A DNA stretch of 64,000 nt from Volvox africanus. Its lineage: Eukaryota > Chlorophyta > Chlorophyceae > Chlamydomonadales > Volvocaceae. The position numbers were made by a program, and so were the translations under genes. The notes under the pieces were generated by a model, which had not been told where the DNA came from, searched no databases, and was given only the letters and a program-made list of their open reading frames with translations. Positions 1 to 12,021 of this stretch are shown here, in pieces. Numbering within the stretch: the first letter of the stretch is position 1; each line of letters starts with the position of its first letter. The DNA is taken from the NCBI GenBank assembly GCA_030268105.1, contig BSDZ01000094.1, positions 3,072,501-3,136,500 on the forward strand, given 5' to 3'.

Positions 1-582
1 GGCATTGACCCCTCAAATGCGGCGGCCGTGAGCGACACGGACTCGGACTCCATATTGGCCGCCGCAGCGGCATCCGCGGCAACTGCCGTGGCAACGTCCG
101 AGGCCCCCAGTGTTTTTACTTCTGTCACTTCCAGCGTCGGAATAAATCGGGACAGCTTTGACGCGGAGTTATACCAGGACTCCAACGGCAGCGGCAGCAG
201 TGTCACCTCGCGGGTTTCCTCGTACATCATATCGCTTGGGTCATCGGTGTCGTTGGAGGAGGCCCTTAGCGGCGCAACCAGCGGCGTTGTTCTAGGAGAC
301 GCCACGGACGACGCATCGTCTGCAGACATCGTTGAAGTAGGCGGCGCCGACGGAAACTCCCATGGAAGCATGGCGCTGGGCAGCAGCGGCGGTGGCAGCA
401 TGGCGGGAAGCTTGGGTACCATGGACGAGGATAACGATGAGGCGGGCCGCCCTGCCGCCGCTGGTGCTGGTCGCATGTCAGCGGTGCTGGCCAGCGTCGT
501 TATCTCTGTGCCAGCAGGAGGGCATCATCCACAGCCTGGCATAGAGGGGGCAAGAGAACAAACGATGTCATGCAGCCACTGA
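1..582 (+). CDS. C-terminal exon of an unidentified gene (5' end outside window)
   Basis: A reading frame is open from base 1 to a TGA at 580-582 (about 193 residues). There is no convincing start codon, so this is the last coding exon, or part of it, of a gene that begins to the left. The protein is low-complexity: Ser/Ala/Gly-rich with acidic clusters, including an Asp/Ser run near the start and a Met-Asp-Glu-Asp segment near residue 140. No domain is recognisable and I assign no function. The strong third-position GC bias and absence of stops support coding. A splice acceptor inside the stretch cannot be excluded. Confidence 0.5.
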   Translation, partial: GIDPSNAAAVSDTDSDSILAAAAASAATAVATSEAPSVFTSVTSSVGINRDSFDAELYQDSNGSGSSVTSRVSSYIISLGSSVSLEEALSGATSGVVLGDATDDASSADIVEVGGADGNSHGSMALGSSGGGSMAGSLGTMDEDNDEAGRPAAAGAGRMSAVLASVVISVPAGGHHPQPGIEGAREQTMSCSH

Positions 583-2434
583 TTGCAAGCGGATCGACCC
601 ATTAACTGCTTGCCTGTCACTAAGCAGCCGCTTGAAGCGGTCTGCAGCGGCAGTCCGCGCCATGAGATGTCAGGTCATATGTTTGCTAAGCTGATGGTGT
701 CTTGAGCGAGGACTCGGCGATAGAGTCCGGCATAGTGGGTTATGCATTGTAGGCATGGCCATGTTTCTTTATTTGCTGTTACGCGAACCAGCAAGAAGGT
801 AATCATGTCCAGCGGGGTCGCATTTACGGCCTACTATTGCAGGAAGGCTCGGGCGTTGTACGCCACGTGTCCGCAGCAAAGGGTCCAGCGGTCCCCATGG
901 TGTATGCGGGAGACGTGGAGACCCTTATCGGGGTATTTCTGGTGGGCAAAGGAGAATTATGCTACAGGTGCTGAAAGCCAATCAATCAGCGTTCAACATT
1001 CTTTCGTATCATGCGGTCCTACTGACCAGGGCCGTCAGATCACGGTTGTTGTGCTTCTTAACAGCCCTAGTGGTACGCGGCGGGCGCATTTGTACATTAT
1101 ACCAAAGTTTATGTGAGGCGTCTTATGAGTGGAGATCTTGTTATGCATTTAGCGCGCAATTTGAATGTCTTAGAAGGGTGCCCTTGCCGGGAGGCATGTG
1201 GGGCACGTGTTCAGCTGCAGCGTAGCGCGCCTCTAGTGCTCAATGACATTCATTGGGCCAGGGTGTCAGTATTGTTTTGCGGCTTCCTGGGTTCATGCAT
1301 TTACGTGGGCAGGGTTCCCACGGTGTGCCGGGCGCCTCATGTAAGGAGGCGGGTATCGTGTAAAGCTGCTGGTTCTGCTGGTGGGCAATCATGTCTCTAT
1401 GGATTGGGCCTCAAGTTCCTAGGTGTAGGTTGTTCAGCGTTCATAGAGATGCAATGTTTATCTGGAAATTTGTGTCGCATGTACCGACATACAAATGATT
1501 ATTTGCTGAAGCGTCTTGACTTCTTCTGTGGTGTGCGTTTTTCTGCAAAATTCCAGATGCAGTTCCATATGTTTGCCTAGACAGAGGCGTACATTATAAG
1601 GTCTGGGGACGATTCTGATGGTGGAAAGACTTCTGATTCCTTGTCGTAACGAGGTTTTGTATTCGTCTTGGGACCTTTCTTTGATGCGCTTTCGTTTCCA
1701 CTGGACGCCATAGCATATCTGGGCATTAAACGGACATCAGATTCGTTATTCATGGACACTAACGGACAATTAATGAATGTTGTTTCTGCTCGGAATTATC
1801 TTCCCTTGTGCCTCTCTTAACAAGCCTACCTTCGATAGCTCAGCATTAGCAGCCCATAAGTATGCGTACGAATTAACGAGGCCGGCGCAAGATGCCACCA
1901 CCCTACCATCACAATATGACCTGACCTGATGTGCCAGAGCCATGAAAACAAAAAAGATTGCAGCAGCGTTGCAAGGTTACCCAAGCGCCATGTGCGCTTG
2001 GCCTTAATTCTCGCCCCACAAAAGTCACACGCAGCACACAAGGTTGCACGTCAGAACCTCATAATTCACACCCCACAATTATGGATCGTGACGTAAGGTA
2101 TTGTTGGCTTCACTTTGCACTTCGCAGTGCAGTTCCGAAAATGATTTATGTCGCCAGTAGAGGGAGACTACCTACACAGGGTGACAGACACCTATGGTGC
2201 AGTCGTGCCTCGGTCATCTGGTGGATGGACACGCATGACAGAGGTAACGGACGGATCCTCAGGATCCGTGCCCACTGCCCTCTGCGCTCAACTCCTAGTA
2301 CACCAGCTCCAATTCCCCATTCTTTGCGGCCAGATGACCTTCCGAACGGCATGCCACCACCATCTCGCCAACATGGCGTTAATCGTTACTCGGTACATCT
2401 CAGTACACCATGCAGTGCCACATAGTCATTTCTT
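583..2434. other. Intergenic / 3'UTR region between convergent genes
   Basis: This 1.85 kb lies between the stop of the first gene (+) and the stop of the ankyrin gene (-). TGTAA motifs at 1340-1344 and 1359-1363 on the + strand could be the polyadenylation signal of the first gene, about 760 nt past its stop, which is a normal 3'UTR length for volvocine algae. I did not find a TGTAA for the ankyrin gene on the other strand. Open frames here are short, use alternative starts and show no recognisable protein pattern. Confidence 0.4.
1340..1344 (+). terminator. Candidate TGTAA polyadenylation signal of the first gene
   Basis: TGTAA is the standard green-algal polyadenylation signal. A second copy lies at 1359-1363. 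The assignment rests on position and strand only. Confidence 0.35.
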
Positions 2435-4719
2435 TCACGTACTACGCTGCTGCAAAGAGCGCAGCGTCTTTCGTGCCGCTTTCACCCGAACTGCCTCCTG
2501 CAGCACATCCGCCGTCATCGCACCAAGGGCGTGCAGCCGCTGCAAGCAGTCCACATGGCCGCCTTCAAACGCCAGCCAGAAAGCCGCCGTGCAGCTCTCT
2601 AACCCGGCCAAACCCATGCTGCCAAGCTCCTGTACCGCCTCCGCATCGCCTCGTCGACACGCATCCTCCAGCGCCCGCTCCACAGTGCTCTGCGGAAGGG
2701 TACCCGACCGCGCCAGTTCCCAGGCCCAATCCCAACGCCGCTGCCCATTCACCACCGCCACTGCGTTGCCAACATCTGCATCCGCCGGCTCCCCTTGCTC
2801 GTCACCCGCATTTGCACCCCCATGGCCTCCGTGCTGGGCGGTGGCCACGGCTGCTCCTAGCGCCCGGAGCAGCAAGCCTTCGCAGGCCGCAGTGGGCACA
2901 GCCCCTGACTCCAGCAGCAGCCGGGCCGGCACCATCCGACCACGTTCTAGCGCCGCCGCGACCGCCTGGGACGCCCCCACCGGTGACTCCGAGCCTATCG
3001 CCAGCAGCCCCGCAACCCCTTCGGCATGCTTGTACCGATACCACTCGAGTAGATAATGATCCCCAGACTCCGAGTTGCATAGCGTTAGCAGTGCTTCGTC
3101 GGCGTCGGCGCCCATGAGTAACAGCAGGTCGGCTAGGAGACCGACGGGACCCTCTCTAGCGGAGGCCACCGCTAGGGAGCTGCTGCCATGTGCGGCTGGG
3201 TCGGCATTGAACTCCGAAACCAACATGCGGAGAGTTGCTGCCCGCTGATACAGCTGCGAGCCTGGATCAAGGTAGCTACTGCCATGAGTGGCTAACAGGG
3301 TGTGTATTGCCTTAACTGCCATGTCGCGGCCCCAGGCGCCGCTGCGGCGCATCGCGTCCACCACTGGCCGGACCACGGCCTGGTGTGCGCCGCAAAAGGC
3401 AGCCCAAGTCGAGATCTCGGAGATGGTGGCCCCCGCAGCAAACAACTGTTTCACCACATCCCCATGCGAAGTCTTGGCTGCATAATGCAGTGCCGTGTTT
3501 ATACATCGTTGCGGCGGCGCTGCCTCCAACAAAGCGCCGATAATACTTGAGCGACCTGCTCGTGCAGCAGCCAATACGGCGTGGGGTTTCTGGCATTCTG
3601 AAAGCGTCCTTGACAGTCATCAGTCGAAAAGCGAAAGCTCGTGCTTTCCTCTGACCTCTGGCACAGGTTTATCATGCGTATTGGGGTCGGACTTGAAGAT
3701 GTTTGCAGCTGAACCTTGTCGAAAAATGGGTTTTCGTCATAGAGAGGTTTCCTGGAACATTTAACTCCACATGCAAACCCACCGATTGCGTTCAATGTTC
3801 CCGTTCCGTACCTCTCTGGCCTAACCGTCTCTTCGTCTCTTCGACTTACCGTGCCATGCAGCCTCCCGGAACGCTGCCGCAAAAGTGCTGAAATGGATGG
3901 GCACACCAGCGGTGACCGTTATAGCGCGCACGAGCAGCCGGACCATCTCCTCGTTGAACTGGGGCAGGTAGATGCAGTTGACGAGACCCGAACAGCAAGC
4001 CGCTACGTGCTTACTCATGCCCCTCTCTGGCTCCTCAGACGGCGAGTCAAGAAGCTGAAGCACTTCACCGAGCACGGAGACGAACCCGGCTTTCCGGCAG
4101 ATGAGGGGGAGTTTGGTGTGGTGGACAGACCGATTTGTAAATACGACGGGAGATAAACTCTACTTTGCCCGTGATGTGACATGAAATAGCACTGAAATAC
4201 CACATGAAGGGTGTGCGTGCAGTACCAGCAACACGCGACAATGGTGGCAGAAGGATGGGACTAAGCACAATGACATCTTCCTTTTATCCTTACGTTCATG
4301 CCCGCCAGCATAAGTGCACACGCCCCGTGGGACCTACTACAAATGGCATCCATGATGTTGTAGCCGTGGAACGTGGCCCCTTTTCCGGCCAACCCGTGGA
4401 GCAGTCCCAGTAGTTTTTGCTCGTAATCTTGCTTCGAAAAGTACTTGAAGATGGTGGAAGCGACTTCAAATGCTCGCTGGACCGCGTTCTTCGGGCCCCA
4501 TGCTGACAGGCAATAGCGACTGAGCAAGTCCGGGGAATGTATGGCGGTATTAAACGCCGCACGCAGGGCTTTACAGGAAGCAAAAGCTCCGTGCCCGCCC
4601 CGTCCAGCCCAGGACATAATAACCTGCTGGAGCACTGGCGGCAAGGACTGCAGGCTTCTGTTGGAGTCGGGGCCATTTATGCCGGTTTTGGCTTGCCGCA
4701 AACGCTTCATTCTGTGCAT
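2435..4719 (-). CDS. F-box-like / ankyrin-repeat protein
   Basis: Three exons read on the minus strand: 4719-4294, 4159-3850 and 3597-2435. The junction phases agree (GTAAGG and GTAAGT donors, tag and ttcag acceptors) and give 632 aa. The N-terminus has an F-box-like pattern, with SLQSLPPVLQQVIMSW followed by a Cys-Lys-Ala-Leu-Arg helix. Degenerate ankyrin repeats follow. The clearest is NTALHYAAKTSHGDVVKQLF in exon 3, and others are HHTKLPLICRKAGFVSVL (exon 2) and CRRGDAEAVQELGSMGL near the end. This layout matches a large volvocine family of ankyrin proteins. Such proteins usually act as protein-interaction scaffolds, and an F-box would suggest recruitment of substrates to an SCF ubiquitin ligase. 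The F-box call is weak. The start is the first ATG of exon 1. Confidence 0.75.
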
Positions 4720-7108
4720 GACTGATATAAAATATATCTTTCAAAATTTATTCAAAAGATGCGAGGCTATCACCAGTCACTCGGCATGACATTTGAGCTT
4801 ATGTCTCCAAGCGTAGATAAAATAAAGAGCAGCGCGACCTTTTCCTGAAAACGCGAACACCATCAGAACTACGCCAGATAACTGTGTTGCAATAAATTTT
4901 TACCAACCGTATTGCGTGGGCATTGCTACGCGGGTGGTTACTTGACTCACGTAATAGAACGCGGTCGGACCGGGTACGGCAGCCGCGCCGATCGGGACCA
5001 ACGGAATCGCCCTAACCGGCCGCACCCGCGTTGCCAACGCGCTCCGCACAGTGATCTTGGCTTCCTTGTTTGCCTCGGAACACTCCTGACAATCAGGGCA
5101 GTCGGTTCATGAAAAAAGTCCATCGCGCATCTAATGCGGGTTTGCATTAGGAAGCCGGGTTGGTTGGTACAAGCGCCCCCTGGTGTGAGGCAGTTGTACA
5201 GATGTCTCGCCTCAGCCCATGATATCAGGGCTGTATTTAATCGCGTGCTATTGCTTTCCTTTTCATCTTGTTTTCGTTGTTCAGCACGCGCCCGCCCTCC
5301 CATCCTGAGTTACATCGCCCGCGGTGTTGCTGGTTTCTTTCTTCGGTTATTTCGCCCTGGGTTCATCGTCCCGGGCCTAATTTAGCAGCATATCTCTAAC
5401 AGAAATGGCAATGGCTATTCGTTCGTTAGCGACAACTAATTTCCCACGCAAGTCATTTGTCCTATTCAAACCTCTCTGTTAGTGTTGTTTAATTCAATCT
5501 TATTGTTATATTATATACTTCAAAAGCTCATGAAGAACAAAAACGTGTTGTGGAGCTCAGCCGAAACATACTGCAAAGCTGCTTTTTGTAATCCTCATTG
5601 CCAGGGTTACACAAAAAAAGTTTTAGGCGAAGAATTATGAAATAATCGAGAGACAACTATTGCATACAATTTTGCGAATTTCCCCATGCGCTGCTGGCGT
5701 ACCAGGGCCGGTCCGCTCACAGGTTCTCCATATTTGTACGGCGGGTACGGCTGAGGCAGGATATGTTCTCAGTACATGGATCTGTACTACAAAGGTTAAG
5801 CAACGGGTCCTTTCTAGACCTCCAGACCTCCAGATCCATATGGCTGCCGCTCCACCGACTGGAGGTCAGCAAACTTAAATTAGTTGCTGTTTTGCGAAGA
5901 ATATTATACCTGCCATATAAATAATTACCTTATTATGGCAAAGCACGGCAAAAGTTGAGCGCGCTTGGGACGGGACCTTCAAATGGATGGGGCGGGCAAC
6001 CGACAATTCACGCACAGGAATCGGCAAGGTATCGGGGATTAAAATGTGGCACTCCCTACTAATGCAAGTCATGCGCCCTTAAATCTGACCACTGTGTATG
6101 TGCGCGCGCAAGACCTCTCACAATCTCCAAAGAAACCGCTAAGCTATCACACGTTGGGGGACGAAGGAGGCCCTCCCCTTTTCCAGCTTCCGAATAAAGC
6201 AGACAGATCAAACCAACTCTGATCTGAAGTTTGCGTGTTGCCTAGCGCTAGGGCCTTGTAGTCCAACCCTTACTATCTCCCGCTTTGGTTAGGCCTGGGT
6301 CGCTTATTGTTTACCTGTGTTTAGAGAATCTCAGGACACCGATTCTTCCCTACGCACCTGTGCGTGTTAGGGTCCTGTGTAACGTTTGGTATTCGGCGGT
6401 ATTCACCTGACCAAGGCCCGCCTAAATGCCAACAACTTCCCCTGCAGTCTCAAACGAATACAGTTTATGTTGCTGCATTTCTTCCGCAATGTGCAGCAAG
6501 GTTATAATGTGGTGATTAGTCCGTGCTGCAAACACCTGACGAGCAACGTCGACAGGTAAGCCCTTGAGCATAAATGCCTCCATAATAAATCCCATGGATA
6601 TCTCATTTGAGAGCTGGACAAATTTCCATTAAGGGTAGAAGCCAATGCAGCCGGCGGAGGACAAGTTAGGCAATTTTGCAGACGATCCCCGAATTCAAAT
6701 TTGGATGCAATTGCTTAAAAGATAGCGAACATGCAGTATATGATGGCAACAACCACCACGACTTTAAAAGAGATTTCACGGAAGGTGGTTGACTGGGGCC
6801 TTTTGCGAGTTTGAGCGAGCTTTGGCAAGGTGGGCGGGCGGTGAAATTGGTTTTGGACTGCTTCACTGTCTCCTTGCGCGCATTTCGCTCGACTGCTGTC
6901 CTGCTATTTGAATGGCGGTTTCATTTCCATTTATTGATCGGTTTCGAGCTCAGTGATCACTTAACCCTGCGTGTTCTGGTAGCTTGTCTGGGCCTTACGA
7001 GCCTAATAAGTAATTACCAAACAAATGACCACAGATTCATAAGACAGTTTCTAATCTATTAGTTACCTGTGTGTGCATTGCTCTTTGGAAGTGGTCTACT
7101 TAAACACG
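4720..7108. other. Divergent intergenic region
   Basis: This 2.4 kb separates the divergent ankyrin (-) and thioredoxin-like (+) genes. It is AT-richer than the exons, with scattered short open frames of no recognisable content. The promoters of both genes must lie here, but I see no clear TATA box or repeat element. Confidence 0.4.
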
Positions 7109-8103
7109 ATGTCGCGTTCTGCGCTTCTGGCGGTCCTGGCAGCTGCCGTTTTGGGAGCTGCCTTTGCTTCTGAGTTTACAAGCCCTCATGTTGTTCACCT
7201 TACCAGCTCGAACTATGAGGAGAAGGTATGTCAGGACATTTCTGGGCATGGCTCCCTTTCAGATCTTTGCCCTTTTCCTTACGCATTTCGCCCTCGCGCC
7301 GTTGCTGCTCTCGGATCAGACTGGTGATGGCAAAGTCTACTTCATCAAGTAAGTAGGGCGGTGTTAATTCGGCACCCGCCTACCCCTCTGGACCTCAGAG
7401 TTAACTTTATCGTTCAACCTCCAGGTATTATGCCCCTTGGTGTGGTGAGTATCGGCCACTGTGAAAAAGAATGGGGAGCGGTAGCGGGAACGCCGGGGTC
7501 GGAGGATCTGCGCCCAAGATCCGGGCGTAATCTCTCCTAAGGGATGTTGGGTTCATTTATTCACATCAATACTAAATCATTGTTGTTGCGGATTTTCGAT
7601 ACAGGGCACTGCAAGCGCTTGGCTGGTACATGGAAGGAGCTGGGTGAGGCATTCAAGGATAATACGAACGTCGCAATCGCGCACGTCGACTGCACAGACG
7701 ATCGCGATGTCTGCACCAGCGCGGAGGTGCGTCGAGGATGGGTATTGGAGGTTTTCGGAGCGATAGGCAGGTGGCAGGTGTATTTCGGAGTGTGGGGGCG
7801 GCTGCATCGCACCATCCGTACATCGTTGCGCTCACTGTTTGCTATCCGACCACCGAAGAAGAAGTAACGACCATGCCTAGATCCAAGCCTGTGCTATTTC
7901 GTTGCATCCATTCTCAGTACCCGCACATCCAGAGTGATTTTAATCCCGTATGTTCCCTCCTAATCTTACAGGTCAGGGGATACCCGACCCTCAAGGTTGT
8001 GTACAAGGGTGAAGAGATTGAGGCTTATCGTGGGAGCCGGGACAAGGATAGTCTCAAGAGCTTTTTGGAGAAGGTGGTCGAGAAGCTCACCAGCGACGCT
8101 TAA
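7109..8103 (+). CDS. Small ER/secreted thioredoxin-domain protein (PDI-like)
   Basis: Five exons (7109-7225, 7320-7348, 7425-7444, 7605-7726, 7972-8103) are phase-consistent and give 139 aa. Residues 1-20 form a signal peptide (hydrophobic core ALLAVLAAAVLGAAFA). A single thioredoxin fold follows, with active site YYAPWCGHCK, then DCTDDRDVC and the cis-proline motif GYPTLKVVYKG. The CGHC site is typical of protein disulfide isomerase domains, so the likely role is thiol-disulfide exchange on secretory proteins. The protein is one domain long and ends in TSDA, not a KDEL-type signal, so it may be secreted or held by a partner. Exons 2 and 3 are only 29 and 20 nt, and the CGHC codons are split across exons 3 and 4. 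It is convergent with the next gene, whose last exon lies antisense in its 3'UTR. Confidence 0.88.
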
Positions 8104-8279
8104 GAAGGGGAAACCTGTGAGGCCCGAGGGAAACATGTCTCGCTTCATTTCCATAGGTGTATCCAACTTCTTACGCACATTTCTTGCCTTGCGCTGTCCC
8201 CAAGCTTATGAGGTGGAGCTGTGATTGTTAAACTCCACGGCATGTGTACTGCGGAGGTTTGGTGACAGGTTTGAGTCAA

Positions 8280-11200
8280 CTAGCGAGAAGGGCACAATAC
8301 GAAAAATTGCTGTGCGTAAATACCAAATTCTGTAACATTGGCAACTGTGAATAGATGCACCATATAAATCTGGAAAATCTGCATAATAAAACATGGCACG
8401 CATGTAAGTTTCGTTACATGCAGCTTGACCAGATCACATGACACATGTGACCGGACTTACACTTGTCCGTAATAGCCACACGGTGACAGGAATCTGGAAC
8501 ATAGCTGCCCCCCCAAGCAGCGCAAGTACCGACTCCTTAGGATGGTGAAACCAGCGAGCCGTGCAGTACATGTCTACGAACACCAAAATTATAAAGATGG
8601 TTGAAATCAGTACAGCTCCAACAATCGCAAAAAGCCTCAATTTCCTGCTCCGGTCCATGTCTCGAAACAGTAGCGTTTTGTATGCGTCTGACGTGCACAT
8701 CACCAGCTCGGACTGCGGCATACAGCATTCCAGGGGTAGCAGAACAAGACAGGCGCGATTGTTGCATGTGCACATGCCCAGGAATGCAGTTGACGAGAAC
8801 GGGCGAGGTGAATCGGAAAAACTACTCACTACTTCGCATGAGATGCAAACATGGGTCAACAGTATATGCGACGGCCTGCCAACTCATCATACTTAGATGT
8901 AGCATCATCCACCACCAGCAGCGTCCGGAAATGGGCAGTAGTCCCAACACGGAAATCACGAAATACCCACCTGAAAGCACGCCACAACGGAGGCCGCCAG
9001 TATCAGGTGATCTGACACCAGCACCAGCAAACCCCCTGTCCACCGTTGCAGACCCAAATGGCACAGGTAGACGCCAATGCGCACCAGGGCTATGATCAGA
9101 TACGCCAGGAGGGCCGGCACAACCAGTGTCGCGCCGGGCTGCAGCCGCCGCCTCAGGGGCTGCGATCCGGAGGGCGAGGGCACTGGGGCGGAGGCGCGCA
9201 GCCCTAGCGATGCCACGCGGATCAGGTACGGCGCCAGCGGCAGCAGCGGCCCGTAGACGCGGAATACGTGCCTGCGCGAGACGGACAGAGGAGCAAGACG
9301 GAAAAATTCGCAGATGAGGAAGGGACAGAGGGAATGGAGATATGGACATCGCTTCCCGACTAACATCCTGCACCATCACTACGACACCAAATATTTAAAC
9401 TGGCTGCAACCCGTTCGGAACTTATCACTTTCGCTCCATGACGGCTTTAAGTAAAACGGCATGCTAAGATACAGCAGGCGACAGGAGAGCGTGCAACGCA
9501 CGGCGATTTATGTTGACCAGGATAACAATATACCAGCTCGCAATCGCATGTCAGGCTACTGCTGGTTATAAACCACCGGACGTCATTTGTCATGTCATTA
9601 CACAAGTATCTCGGGGTATTTCTGCGAATACTTGTATTCCCCGACCACGTCACCTAGAATCACCTCCTGCCACGGAACTTCTCTCAGTGAACCGCCTCAT
9701 CACTGCCGCGGTACCAACCCTTTGCCCTACGTCTCCTGCCATCCAACGCACTGTTCACCTACACCATACCCTACCCACCTATCGAACCAGGTAACCGGAT
9801 GCACGAACTCTCGCTTGCTGAGGCCCCCGGGAAGAGGCTCCGAGTGGACGACACCCGCCAGCACTGCCGCCAGCCAAACCAACATAGGAGCCGTCAGCAA
9901 CGCATAGAGCAATTGCCGAGACGGAAGCAGAAGCTGCGATAGCGGTGTTCGAGAAAAGAGCAGGATTAACTTCGAGGTCTGGGCCACGAAACGTGATGGA
10001 TGCATGCGCCATGAACGGATGGAACAGTCATGCAAACTAGGAATACATCACATCAACCAATTCGTGAAGTCAGCAGACGCGCAGCCGTTCATCCTATGGA
10101 TAAGGGCATGCTGATTTGATTGCGAAAGTTGACGAGTCCACCACTTCGTATGAGCAGCAATGGGCACGGCCTGTGGCACATCAGCCAAGACGTTTGGGGC
10201 ATGTCTAACTGTCGACCATCGTTCGTAAGGCCCAGCGATAGCTAGCAACAGCTGAGCTGCATGTGCCGGGCTTTAGGTGTCTGGCAGCACGACCAGCTGG
10301 GCAACTACGGAACGTCTTTGGGCACCATGGATAACCGTGGCGCAAATGCTTCAATAATTCCATCGCCGAGAAATGCAGCAATCACCCATCAGGGTATCAG
10401 ATCTGTATGTAGTTCTGCATGAGGGCATGTCTGTAGATGGGTGATGTACGGCAGACATATGAGAACCGGTAACACATCTGACCAATCATTACCGTCTCCT
10501 CCAGTGAATTCACAAGTCGCTAAGAGGTGTTTCATAGTTGTGTAAGGTTAACAACCTTTGCCGTCGTGGCTTCCAGAAGGATCGGTGGGAGGAGGGGAGA
10601 CCTGGGAGAGCTGCTGGTCGGGGAGCCGGCGGCGGGAACGTCCGGCTGCGATTGCAGGTCCATGCTGCCTTGCTCCTGCTGCTGCTGCTGCTGCTGCTGC
10701 CCGGAGCGGTTGTGAAGGTTCCCGCCGTGCAGAGGGTTGAGCTGTCGGTGCCGCTGTGCAATAGGTCCAGTCATCTCAGGATATAGGCAGACACCGAAAC
10801 CAAGAAAGTCAGCAGACTCGATTGGCAGATGCGGTGCAAGGAATCCGTACAAGTCGTAAGGAAACCCCAAAAGGTACTGCTCCTTAAGACTCTCTTGTAT
10901 TGCTGCAAAGAGTGGGCACGTCCAGCGCGACAGGATCAGCACCGAAACATAGCTAAGTTTAGATGTTTTGTTTCGGGCGTCAGTAGGGCGTTGGATGTAA
11001 AACTCCACGAGCTTGAAGCTGACGTTGTCACTCGTCGAAAGAGACGATCTAACTCAACGTTAAATGAATATATACATCAAGGCTGCAACGATAACCGCGT
11101 TGAGGACTACAACGGGCACGATATTCCTGCCGGCAAGGACAGAAGGGCAAGCTTTACGAAGCGCACGACAGTGATCCAAAACGTTGATTAGGAGTCACAC

Positions 11201-11976
11201 CTCGCATATCAGATAAACTCGTTATAAATGCCAGCGCCATGAAAATGGCATTTCTCGTTTTGGTGTCGCTGCCAGCGCTTCTTTCGTTAGGAGAGACTCC
11301 GGATTTGTTAGGACTTCGCCTGTATGCATTTCCCGTTATATGTTGCAATACGCCATATGAAGCAGCTGAGCGGACTGGGATTTTTCCAATGAATCCCATG
11401 CATGCCGGCGTGAAAGTTATCCCAACGTTTTATAACGCCTGTCCCCGCATACCAAAATGATTGAAATACATATCCATCAGCCACATTTTATTTTATGTCA
11501 GAATTGGTCCTGGATATTTTTCACACATGCTGCAGGTTTCAGAGCCTGTCGCAGACCAAGCCTGTGACTTTTTCCGCATGCATTGACATCCTTATCAACT
11601 AATTCGGGCGTATCAGCCGACAACTTATACTTCCAGCAACAGTTCCGTTGGCTGCATACTACCCTGGCGTTCTTTGTGAACAGTCCATTTGAACACTTAC
11701 TTCTTGCAGCAGTCCATTGGGGCCTTTAAGAAGTGCAAGTTCCTGATCAGTTAGAGAGTGCTCACTTGTTGCTTCTTCGTTGTGGTTCACGAGCAGCGCA
11801 GCAATTTGGCGGGGGTACTGACGCGAAGTCACTGCGACATTTATCTAGCGTGATAAGCTTACAGCACAAAGACGTCCGGCCGTACACTTAGTACAAGTTA
11901 TATCTTCGGGAAAAGCCGCCAGACCGGGATACTTCCTGCTGCTGACAGGACAGCAGCGACTGCGGCAACCGTCCAT
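8280..11976 (-). CDS. Unidentified multi-pass membrane protein
   Basis: Exons with agreeing phases: 11976-11895, 11831-11701, 11126-11076, 11018 to about 10540, 9978-9779, 9271-8971, 8712-8461 and 8369-8280 (stop TAG). One or more exons between 11700 and 11127, and perhaps between 10540 and 9979, are unresolved. Hydrophobic segments include NIVPVVVLNAVIVAAL, LLYALLTAPMLVWLAAVLAG, LVVPALLAYLIIALVRIGVYL, LRLFAIVGAVLISTIFIILVF and a final YMVHLFTVANVTEFG. The exon at 11018 contains a CAG-encoded polyglutamine run (about 10674-10702). I do not recognise the family, so no function is given. The putative start is 45 bp from the MRG gene start, which implies a shared bidirectional promoter. Start confidence is moderate because the first exon is short and lacks known homology. 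Confidence 0.6.
8331..8335 (+). terminator. TGTAA polyadenylation signal of the thioredoxin-like gene
   Basis: TGTAA lies 228 nt past the stop codon of the thioredoxin-like gene, a good distance for an algal 3'UTR. On the opposite strand the same bases are coding sequence in the last exon of the membrane-protein gene. Confidence 0.65.
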
Positions 11977-12021
11977 ATACTGCGGGTCTTGCGCTAGGCC
12001 GCGGCAGGCTCTGCTGCGGCC
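11977..12021. promoter_or_regulatory. Putative minimal bidirectional promoter/5'UTR region
   Basis: Only 45 bases separate the proposed ATG of the minus-strand membrane protein (11976) from the ATG of the plus-strand MRG gene (12022). If both starts are right, transcription starts lie inside the opposite gene and the 5'UTRs overlap. No promoter motif is evident. Confidence 0.3.

Noticed and set aside
11239..11460. Plus-strand frame of 73 codons with a signal-like start
   Set aside because: Lies antisense within the membrane-protein gene region, with no splice context or family likeness.
11194..11500. Exon candidate (RWDNFHAGMHGIHWKNP) for the membrane-protein gene
   Set aside because: Looks protein-like on the minus strand, but its only acceptor does not match the phase of the preceding exon, so it was left out of the model.
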